A DNA stretch of 64,000 nt, from positions 84,760,420 through 84,824,419 of the forward strand of contig OX439036.1 in NCBI GenBank assembly GCA_949317995.1, written 5' to 3'. The stretch is from Acholoe squamosa. Taxonomy: Eukaryota > Annelida > Polychaeta > Phyllodocida > Polynoidae. A model generated the notes under the pieces. That model saw only the letters and a list, made by a program, of their open reading frames with translations. It searched no databases and was not told the DNA's origin. The position numbers and the translations under genes are program-made. This document shows, piece by piece, positions 47,101 to 59,100 of the stretch. How positions within the stretch are numbered: the first letter of the stretch is position 1; every line of letters starts with the position of its first letter.

Positions 47101-50100
47101 GAAGTTTCTTTCCGGAGACCTTACAGTTCCCTACCCATAAGTAGGGAGTTCATAATATACATCTATGCCACAAGTAATTGGAAAAAAAGGAATAATGGGG
47201 AAATCATTGATCTTAGTTTTATAGCTCTTTATCTGTATGGGCCACCATTTTGTTATTTCATTTGTTAACCCTGTCAGTATAAATGCACTTGAGGCTATGT
47301 TAGGTCGTATCATGAATACCTGGATACATGTAGATTCCTGTCAACGGGTCAGGACAATCTGTAAAGACGTCGGTATTTATACATTCATACTTTGCAGTGG
47401 TGTCAATGTCCTTTATTTTGTTCCCAATAAGATTGGGATGCGTCCAATTTAGGGCACGATTGTAATAATCCAGCACTAATCAGGTCGACGCTAAGCTCAA
47501 GTTTCCTAAGGCTTGGCAAACTGGGAAAAACCTTTGAGGATTGCGAGGCCGAAATAAGAATCGTAAAATCATTCTTCAGTTTAAGTAGTAACTTCAAATG
47601 TATCGAGAAGAAATATCTATCTGCATTAAGGTGACTAAATGGCACATACCTACCTTCTTAAACGACTGACAGAACATTGAGAAATTTTAGAATAAACCTT
47701 CACTCCCTCAAGCCGTCCTATCATATCCAAAAAGGACATTAGAAAATGGCTATTAAATGTTGCTTCATAAATTTGATGAACTGTAAAGAAGATGGGTTAC
47801 CTCTAGGGTGTGCAATGTCAGTCAGTTCTTCATCTACGTCATAGTCGATACTATCCCGCCACTGCTGGACGTTACGTCCAACCAGCATGTAGTCTGCTGC
47901 CTTACCCGGTAGCACAGTCTGGCTGCATGCAGGAAGCTCCGGCCACGACTCGCCCTTCTGCTCCTGGGAAGACTGCTGTCAGGTAAAAGTCAGGCTTACT
48001 TTGTAAGGTGATACAAATGTTACCATGACTATGTGATCGAAAGTCTATTACAGCTTGGCTGCATTAACTAGTCAGAAAGAAAAACAACAGATGTATCCAT
48101 TCTATTAACCAGCTTAGTTAATCTGAGTGGTACCCATACATAGATTATGTGAAAACATTTAAATCCAATAGCTGTATCTAAAACCCGCCAGTAGACTTAC
48201 ATGTGGTCGTGCAGTGGAGTAGGGGAGGTAGACTGATGGATGGTGTTCTCTATGGGAGCTGCTCCAGCACTCATTGAGCCGGAACACTTTAAGGTTCACA
48301 TCAGCTCCTAATAGGCCCATGATGCTCTGGATCTCTCTCAGAAGATGCTCCATGGGGAATCTTGAGATGAGTGTGAAGTGTAAGGTCTGAACTGCAGGAG
48401 CTCCTGCAGAATATAATTAAATTTCCTGTAAGTCAAGCATGAAGTTCAACAAGCTAAGAAATCCCAATATTATATCCAGTTTCTCTAACGCCTGTTAAGA
48501 GTGTGCCTGACTCCAATTATACACAACATCCACCCACCTAGTTTGGTACAAAACTCGAACCAGTCCACCATCGTGCTGCTAAATACGGGCTGCAGCGAGC
48601 CCCGCTCTCCCAACTCGTACTTCTGGATTTTCTGTCGTAGATCCATCTCCCTTAACCGATGAGTGTCAGAAGTGTGCCATGTCTGACTCAAGCTTGGAGA
48701 ACCCTATGTAACAGAATTAATCTTGAGTTTAGTGTGACTGAATATCATTTATCTTGATGGAGTGGAATAATGGGATACCATTAGTATCAGGCCTACCACG
48801 AGCCTGAAACACTGGATTCGAATCAGTATACGACTTAGCTGGTTTGATTATCAGCCAATGAAATGACACCAACTATTCACTGCAGTCCTCTCGGGGGCCA
48901 ACTGGTACCCATCTGGTAGGTCTTATAATGAGTAGAACTCGCTGGTAACAAGCTCCAGCAATGGCCGCGCCCATAAGACAACCTGCTACCTCGGAATAGT
49001 ATTGCAGTCTATCAACTGTGCCATGGGCTCCTGGTGGGAGAACTGGGAACTACTGATGGTAGGCCTTAAAATGACCTACAGAAGATACTTTTTTTGTCCC
49101 ACTTAGCTCTTTGACTTAAAAAGCAGAAAGCCCTTGATTTGTAGTTTCTGACTGACGTTATTTCATCATGATATCAAAAGTGGATATTTTTGAGAAAAGT
49201 CTCCAATTTTGAAGATTTTTTTGAAAAATTGCCCCCATCCTAGAAAGTTTTCTTCTCATCATTTCCATAGGAAATCACTTGGGTCACTTAGATGAAGAAC
49301 ATAGCTATCCAAATCCTTTTGAATTATGGATCTATCACAATTCTAAGTGACAAAAGAAAATTATCCCCTGACTGCCACTTTATGAGTTCGGAACTGAATT
49401 ACCGTAATCTCCCGCGTATAAGGCGCAGCCCGTGTATAAGGCGCACCCCCAACTCAGGGAGGCCTGTTCCACGTATAAGGCACACCTCTAAGGGCAGATT
49501 TTTGTTGATTTAGTACTGTTCTATAGTAAAAATATCCCCCTATAAGGCGCACCCCAAACTCAAGGCAATGTCCCTCCCACGTAAAAGACTCAGCAGCATT
49601 TTGTTTGCCATATAAGACGCGCCTTTTACGCGGGAGATTACGGTAGCTTTATATTCTTATTAGTGTAGAGGTCGGCGGAAAACGTCTTGGAGAAACCGGG
49701 AATCGAACCCGGGACCCTCCAACCTGCAGGCGGAAGCTCTACCGCTGAGCTACTTCCCCGTCTGACATTCTCTACCTTCCACCTACATCTGGATCGGTAT
49801 GACACAAGGGGGCAGTGTTCACTGGCTGACCAGCCCCTGGGGGCTGGTGCTACCAGGGAATGGGGACAGATAGCATACCGCCATGGACTCACAGCCAGAG
49901 CTGACCCCTACACTCCTCCCCACCAGCTTCAGCCAACCCTACTCCTCCAACCCAACCTCCAGCAGGTGACTAGTTTACCCCTAGCAGGTTGAAGCGTTAA
50001 CTGTGTCATACCGGCCCAGGTACCGAGTTCTCGTAGTCCCCCCTCACACGGGTCAGGACCAACTCGGTTTCTCCACCAGTGTAGGGGCCAGCTCTGCCGT

Positions 50101-53100
50101 AAGGCCAGCAGCCCCGTTTCTGGAGATGACCAATCAGAGATAATTTTTAGCTATGTCACAGCTCTTTGATTTAAAAAGCATCAGAAAGCCCTTGATTTGT
50201 AGTTTCTGACTGACCTTATTTCTTCATGAAATCAAAAGTGGATATTTTTGAGAAAAGGCTCCGATTTTTTTTAAATTACCAAAAATTGACCCCCTCCTAG
50301 AAAGTTTTCTTCTCATGATATCCATAGGAAATCACTTAGGTTGCATAGATGAGGAACATAGCTATCAAATCCTTTTGAACCATGGATCTAGGAAAATTTT
50401 AAGGGACAGAAGAAAATTACAGAAATACCTCGCGTATAAGGCGCGCTTAACCCTTTAAGGGCAGAGCAAAAATTGTTGCCCTGGCCATGGGGATGGCCTC
50501 TGAAAAAAGTATAGTTCCTAGAGGATGAGCCTAATTTCAATTCCTATACTAATCCTATATAATGGGCGTCGATTATAGTCAATGCTAGGCCTGCCATGGT
50601 GTCGACTATAGTTGACGCTAGGCCTGCCATGGTGTCGACTATAGTCGATGCTAGCCCTCAATGGATTAATACACGAGGATAAGACTCTGGTGCGCCTTAT
50701 AGGATGAGGAAAAGCTGAAAGTAAAATTATTCCAATGCACCCCATAAATTCAAAAGTGGTTCTAGGCCTTGGGGGGCATTTTAACTAGCCATAGCTTTTT
50801 AAATTTTGAAAATCCATTGATGAGAAAAAGTTATTTAATTTTTAAATTTTCTAGCAGATCCAAAAAGTCTGAGTGCGCCTTATATGCGGGGTGCGCCCTA
50901 TACGCGAGGTATTACGGTATCTCCTATGGGTCAGTGACTACAAGATTTTGTAGGAGGCTTCCATAGTTACCCACCAGGGGGCAGCACACTCACTTCTCTC
51001 TTTTACAGATATACTGTTTTCATTGCATAGATAACCTATCTGTGCATTACCATAATGCTTAAGTATAGTAGCTACAAAAATTACATATCATTTGTAAGAA
51101 TAAGTTATGAATACATAGAATATAAGATGCTTAAGGCCTGGTTGGAATCTTGGTGGTCAATCAAATAGCTTGAAAAGCTTTGACTCACAGCCCAAGTAAT
51201 GTCTCATCCAGATTTCCTTACTTTTATGCCCATCTGGATCCTCAAAATGCAGTGAGAATCGATTCCCAGAGTGGCTATCAGTCTGAGTGCTCTCCTCAAA
51301 TTTTATCGATTTCTCATAATGACAAGCAGTTATGGTCTTTTCCCAAAGAAAAAATGGACACAGGGCTAAGGGATTTGACATGCTGATTGCTAAAGGACAC
51401 CATGTGAGGCACTGAGTGTGTTTTTCTCTATAGGTGCTATAAAAAATACAACATTTTGGGTAAAATGTATGAAAAATCCTCGGAAATATAATGTTATGAA
51501 GGAAAATATTCAACAAAATGCATCTTTACTCCATATGCAATGGCATAAATAGTCCTATTTACACATTATTCAGGACGAAAAAATAAACCAGTTATGGTGA
51601 ATACAAGGACATTTTATTAAGTGTCAGTAGACATTCATTGGCTGTATAGGTAGGGGAGAGAAAAATGATGTTTTTACGAGATGCATGAAAAGGCCTCCCA
51701 TAGACCACTGAGGTTGATAGAACTACCGTAATCTCCCGCGTAGAAGACGCGCTGCGCGTATAAGACGCACCCCAAACTGAGCACATGCATTTTCGCGTAT
51801 AAGACGCACATTTTAAGGCTGAAATTTGTAAGATTAGTACATTTCTATAGTAAAATTACCCCTCGTATAAGACGCACACCCAACTTGAAAAAATCCTATA
51901 AGACTCCCCAGCATTTTGTTTGGCGTAGAGGACGCGTCTTATACGCGGGAGTTTACGGTAGATGGAAACAGCTGAGGTAACATTCAGGTCATTCTGATCC
52001 TAAAAATCATTATTTTGGTTACCATGCACCCCCTGGAAAGAAATATCAGGCCTGCGGATTGACGCTAATAAATTTGCGAGAAATCACTCCAAGGCCAAAC
52101 GCTAATAACATGAATTTTGCTATTTTTTCTGTGATTATACCAACTTTCTTGACATTTCTCTCCATAACATTGTTAATCTGACTTACCCCATGGAGAATAT
52201 TTTTTTTTTCTGTGACTCATGCAATTCGCAGTAGATACCACGGTTTATATTTTGGCTCCCCGTGCCAAATATAAATTTCAGGGCTCCCCGAAAATTTCCA
52301 CAAAATATTCCGACAAAGATATTTTGACCACACATTTTCTAGATTTGTGGGGTGGGGCCTATTAAAACTATTATTTGTCACTCTGTAGACTACTACAGCA
52401 CCAACATATTCTATTTAGGACCTGTGAACACTGTTTCCCAACCCTATCTAAAATTAATAACAAGTTCTTGAATCATCAATTCATGACACCGCCAAGTTTA
52501 ATATTATTGTGGTACCAACTAGGTATTACATTCATTAAACTCTTACACAGCCTGAGGATTCACATGATGAAACCGCCTTCCCTCACTTTTAACATCACTT
52601 CATGTTAAACAATCTCACCAAGCCTTGTCAACAATCCTGTTGTTGATTCATTTGGTCTACCTGGCAACACCGTATCCATGATACGCTGTGACATCACGGT
52701 CGCTAAGGTATCTAAGCAAAAGAGGGGGTGCACTATAAATGGGCCCAATCTGATTGGAAGCCTTCATTGAGCGGTAGCTGTTTGAGTTGAACAGATGGTC
52801 TAGCTTCGTCATCGATCATACCCCATGGAGAATAAACACATTTTAGTGAGATTTGGTGGATTTGCTAAAAGACCCTATGTTGCCCCTAGAGGCTGCAAAA
52901 CACTAATTATTTTTCCACTGTTGGCCTATATAGCATATTGGCAAAAATAAAATATTCATGCACATTTATGAGCTTAGCCACTATTATTTTCTTGTAGGCA
53001 CACATTTTTTCAATTAATTTAGGGCCATGAGATGTGGTACAATGTAATTAACTTTTCCGCTATCGGCCGTAGAGTGCGGACATACCCCAAGATTTGGGGT

Positions 53101-56100
53101 ATTGCAGTGAATGATTTCAATAAATTCTCTAATTAAATAGAGTGTATCCCCCTCAACTTACCATCAAATATCAGCCTGAATAACACTCAAATCGATTAAT
53201 ATACACCCTAAGGATTAATTTGATGCCTGGTTTGCCTACCCACTGTCAGCTTTTACACCAATAATCTTTGTACAACACCCTTCAGTGCAGAGCTAAAAAG
53301 TGTCTCCTGCTGTCACCTCCCATCAATTGGTGTACTGCAACCTTGACATGCTGGTTCTGTGCTGCAACCTAATGACAAATATGGATTTCCATTGCCATCT
53401 AGTGGCAAATGGTGAAAAGACACCCATGGGACACCTCTCCCAGAGAAGGCCTTTCTTTCATATCCAGTGTTTCAGGTTCGTGGGCCTAAACATACGTTGT
53501 GGAGATGTGTATCCTAGGGCTGCCACTTTTCTTCAGTAATTCACTCCACTTGTTTCTATCCTTGAAGGTTCAATCCAATATTGCGAGTTTACAATTTGCA
53601 TTGATTTATCTGCTCCTTGTAAGCTCAAGGTGTACACGTTTAAATTATACCACAGTTGTCATATAAAAGTTATTTCTATCATAGTTAGATCGCAATTTCA
53701 CAATATAAGAGACCACTATATACCCCTACCTTAGGGCTATCTTTGGAAGCTGATTTAGACTTGAAAATTGCCGGTAAGGTAAAGACTGTTTTCTCCTTCG
53801 GTGTCCGGCCTCCGTCCATTACCTTCTTGCTACCATCACTCGCCGGACTTCCTGAATAGGATCGCTGTTCAGCTATATTCAATAAAAATAAAATTATATT
53901 TCTATACCTTCCAGCATATGGTGAACAAGGTGCAAAATTGTCAAAGGCCCTTTACCTTACACCTTATGTGCGATGGCTTATGTGCGGGTGCATCTTATAC
54001 ATGCGGTTTCAGGTAATTCAATTTTAAATAAAAATAATGGTCTTCATACAAGACAGACCAGTGGATGTATGTGGGGGCAGCTTCTGAGCTCTGTTCATTG
54101 ATATTTGATTCCATACAGGATTAAAGCTAACAATTTTTTTATATTCATATGTCAATACAGCTTCCTAGAGAGGCCTATAGAGCTATCCCCAAGGCAGGGT
54201 AAAATCACATTAAATCTGCAAAAGTGTAAATGCAATTTCCAAATAATACATACCTGAGGCTATGAAGTGAGTGACAGGGGATTGTGGCGCGGAGTGCATG
54301 GGAGAGTCTATACCAGTAATGTAGTGACTAGGAACATCACAGAGGGGCGCGGTGAGTAGTCGGTACTCCATAACAATGTCACATACAGCATGTTTCATGG
54401 CACGAGCAAGGCGCTCCATCAACTGGCTGTCTGACTCTCCACGCTCCCACAATGAAAACTGGACCAGTGCCGCGGGCCCTGTTCATCGCAAAATGACATG
54501 ACATGGTTATCAATATCAAAATTTGAGACAAAACTGATCACAAATATCAAAATGGTCTAGGATTGAGCAATAAGTCAAATGTACCTATTCATGCACTGTA
54601 TTTGAAAAAAAATGCCAGCGCCCCTATTTCAAGAATCAATTTTCGGTAATTTTTACTCTAATAGTCGGATTATATCCTAAATATAACCAAAATGACATTT
54701 TAAAAGCCATAGATTTAATGAGCAAACTTGCCTGGGCCCTTACTGCCGGGACTAGGGACGTACACCTGGGTGTTGATCATGCTCTCAAACATGGGCGGGT
54801 CCAATTTATCCTTGTAGGCGTTTGAAGAGGGCTTTGGTGAAGCCATCAGTTGGACAGGGCTACCCTTTCCATCCACAAAACTCAAGTGGATAAAAGATAT
54901 ACCTGAAGGACATAAGATATTCACAGTTATTCATCTTTGAAAGGTGGCATGGTAGATAACCCCTGAACTTAGGAGAAACTGCGCTGTATCAACATGATTC
55001 TGCATACAAACTCAGGAGGACTATCTACAACCTATTACTAGGCTCAACATTCTAGCATAAACATTCAGGGACTTCATACACATGTGTTCCATTTTCCATA
55101 TAGACATAAATGCAGGTCCTCATACCCTTTCCTCCAGCATGTTGTGGCCGAGTGCTGCAGAGGAAGACCTGGTTCTCCGGGATGGGCGGTGCACCGGGTA
55201 GGGCATAGTCGCGGAATACGTTCTCTGGGCCGGGATCGGCAAACTTTGGCGTGTGTAGGAACTGTAGCAGGTTTTGGTGGAGATAGTGGCCCAGCGCATG
55301 CTGGTGGAGCATGGCAGCTGGAGGGATGGTCAGCTGTACTACATGCTTGGGGGAACTACCTTCAGGCTGTAAGAACTGTTGGATCAAACAAAGGAAACCC
55401 ATGGTGTTTATCAGTGCCCAGTGAGTTATAGTTTTATTTGATCTCTTTTCTATTATACATCACTTCACAAACGCATATTATATCATTTAGAATAGACGTC
55501 TAGCCTATCTGGTATTTAGAGGTATACGCAGATCCTGAATAATGGTAGAATATGGTATTATCTAAAGGTATGAATAGAATGTGAATCAAGGTAGTTTTCA
55601 CATTTGGAGGGGCCATAACCTTTGTCCTATACCTATCATTCGTCTTGTGAGAGAGGAGAACGTGCTGCCCTACCTTGACGTCCTCTGGCATCAGTTTGAA
55701 CATGGGGTTTCTGGCAAAGAGTCCCACCAATAACTGCAACATGTCAGTGTCCAGGCGTTTCTGCAGCATATTGACTAGTTCCTGACTGATGTAGGGGCCT
55801 GGACAGATAAGGGGAGTAAAAGGAGGAATTCACATAAAGCCCATTTGGAAACTAGAGGAAAGCGCCATATAGTCGCTCCTAACTCGGAAGAGGAAGGGGG
55901 GGGGGCTTGTAGTATGACATCAGCACTGCCATTCATAGGCAAGAACTAGCTCCAAACATATTTCAAGTTTTAAAATATTGTTGGTTAGCCCTACACATCT
56001 GCTTAGAGAGTGAGTTATTGTCCATGAGTGGTTAACACATGGGATAACCACCACAAAAGGGCAAGAAAAAAGGTTTCCAAATGGAATGTGTATACTTTAA

Positions 56101-59100
56101 CATTGTAGGCAAAAAGCATCGCCTTTGAGTGATTGAAGTTACTTTTTCACTCTCCCTCTGATAACAGCTTATCTAGAGGAAATCTAACAATAATTCATAT
56201 ACCTTCATGTTCTACAGATTTTGGGGTACCTGTAGAATACAAAATTAATGGGTATACTATCTGCTAAAACTGCTTTTTTTTTTTACCAAAGAATTTGAAC
56301 TTTTGTGTCATTTTCGGGACCCCTCAATAGTCTTAATTCATTTTGTCTCCTAAAACTCTTCCGAGTTAATTATTGAAGTGCAGGGTAACATATGGCTCAT
56401 TATAAAACTATTGAAATGCAGAGTAACAGCACACCTTCAAACCGTTATTTAACACACCGGAATAAAAATGTGTGCGTTTTATCTTATTTTCTTTTTGCCT
56501 TGTCAACGACCATGCATGTTTATTATATACGATGAGGTACTACGTCTACCGTATATGGGCAAAGGTAAATGTGTATTATAAACTTAATAAGAGATAATAT
56601 AACACCAGACTTACCAACATTGCCAATACCATAGGCAGTTAGTAGTATAGAACCTTCAGGCAGTGATTCTGTAGACCGCATGTTCTGTGAGGTTTGTAGA
56701 GGGTCTTCCTCACCATCCAGGAGGGACTTCTGAGGTGTCAGCTCAGCAAGTAGAGGTTTCTGAGGGTGGAATACATGCACATCATCAGATTTTAATGCCA
56801 TTCATATCATCAAATAATAAAATGGTACTAAAGTGCATTCGTAAAAATTGTCACACTAGAACGATAACTACTGAAGGAAGATACAATATTCAGCTTTACA
56901 AAAATGGAAAACACAAATTTGTTTCAAGAATAAGGACATTATTCCACATTTATAAGCATGTCTACTCACTGCTTTTGGTTCCTCGGCTGTTTCTGGTCCC
57001 TTAGTTTTGTGGGACAGACTGAGCAAGGATGAACTCCTTGAAACTGGAACGTGACAAAGACAGGACATATATAATTGTTATATGCCAAGACTATGATTAT
57101 ATTGTGACATTTCAAAGCGAGAAATATCTATCATAAATTCCAGCTGGCACCTATTTATGAATGGTGATTGAATGGCACACATATAAACTTATTTCATATT
57201 TTGCTACCTTAGGCAATGTTAGCATAACATGTGTATTGTGTAGTTCCATACTGACAGTTACTAAAGTATGACCCTCCTCCTCCCCCCCCACCCCCCACCA
57301 TCCTTACCCTTAAACTTACCTGGTAGGGGTACATCATCGTCCGGTTTAATGGATGGGCTAACCTCTTCACTGACCGACTGGCCGCTGTTATGTCGGGGAG
57401 CATTACCATGCTCAAGCCTGTTAGTAACGTTTGAACAAAATTCAAATTGTATTTCATTCCTCTCACTATATATGTCCTTTAGAAAGAAGTTTAACTTTGT
57501 TTGGTTTGCTTATACGGTTTTACAGCAAAATGAATACTTGTATACATGGGTGGCCTTAAGAAAATCTCCTCAAGAAGATCTTCATATTACTGTACCAGAA
57601 ACGGTGTTGTCTCCGATAATAATAACTTTTCTAAAATTATGTGCTTACCTGAGATAGAAAACTGGCCCTGATAGGTTTTCCTGGATGACAAACATGTTTT
57701 TCCGATTCCCTACCGCAAAGGTCTCTAGTGAATGCTTCAAAACTTGAACACCTGTGGAAGAAATATCATGATGATATAGTTTCATACTTATTGTAAAACT
57801 GCACAAGGCTTACCATGTAAGGTGAAGTAGATCTTGGATTTTCCTCTTTAGATTTCAAAACAAAGACTGAGAAGTGAAATTTACTTCTTACAAACCTAGA
57901 TAGAATGGAAAACACTTACCTCTTGATGATCCTATTCGTCTTGGGTCTGTCTTGAGACGTGGGTGCAGAACAAACTCCTTCTGCCACACACAGTCACATG
58001 CAAAGTAGCCCGGTCGGACGTGTAGCGCTGCCTCCAGATACCGACCGCCATGCGCCGTCTCACTGTCTGAATCCTCAGAGTCACCTCCAGAAACTGAATT
58101 ATAAAGCACAGCAAAGGGGTGTGGAGGTGCTCCTTCGTTTTTATAAACTTATATAATAAAGTGAATATTTCCCCGATGTATATAGATCGACCTATAACAC
58201 TCAGTGTGCGTGTTATATATAGTTTTATTGTCCATTCTTTATCAAGGTTGATTAGGCTGGGTCGTCTGTTTTCTGAGACTGTCTTTATATCGCCACCAGC
58301 TATCAGAAATACAAATGGTGTTTAATTTAGCTCCAGAATGGGGGAAATATATATTCAGATACTGACTGTGCATTTTATGTCGCGTGTTAACACTAGCAGT
58401 CTTGTCTTCACCCGGCCACTGCACATCTTCATCAGCCTCCGGTACCAGCAACTGGTTACACTGCCGTGTCTTGGACAGGTCTTGAAGTAAGAGCCACTGG
58501 AAAAACACGGATGCCATTGGGGTAACATCTGACTGTTTATGGGCCTATAAGCTATTAAGAATTGGTGAGGTAGTATTAAAAACAGTAGGATACTGTAATC
58601 CCATTACCCCAGATTGAATTATCCAGTATCATCTGTGGAAGGCAGTTCATACATTTAATTTAACAAATCTATAAAAAAACTTTTCCAGGCACAGCTCTTC
58701 GACAACCACACTCACCTGGTTCACAGTTCGACATTTCTTAGAGATGATGTTAATGACGTTCTCAAACAATTGTTGTTGATCAATCCAGGATGTCGGCTTG
58801 TTGCCCGTATCTCTATAATCAAAGTTTAACACGGAAATAATCAGACACGATACAAACCAGCACTGTATCTACTCATTTATCCTTTGAAGAAGCATTTTAG
58901 GTTCAGTCTATTATCATCTAATAGATACTCATAAAGGAATATCATTCTATTGTTACCTGAACCCTGAATTCAAGAAACACGTGTTTGGATGAACATATTG
59001 GGAGAATAGAAGATTTGGAAAATCAATAAGCTGATCAAAGTTGGAATGCCGTATTCGACCTAATAAGCGCCCCCCTCCTTTTTGGAGCCTTTTACAGACT

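Noticed and set aside
54993-55431. Plus-strand 115-codon frame at 55084-55431
   Set aside because: It is the antisense shadow of SZT2 exon 17.
58367-58400. Alternative exon 10 donor CTA|GTGTTA
   Set aside because: Same phase, but a poor match to the donor consensus compared with CACA|GTCAGT.
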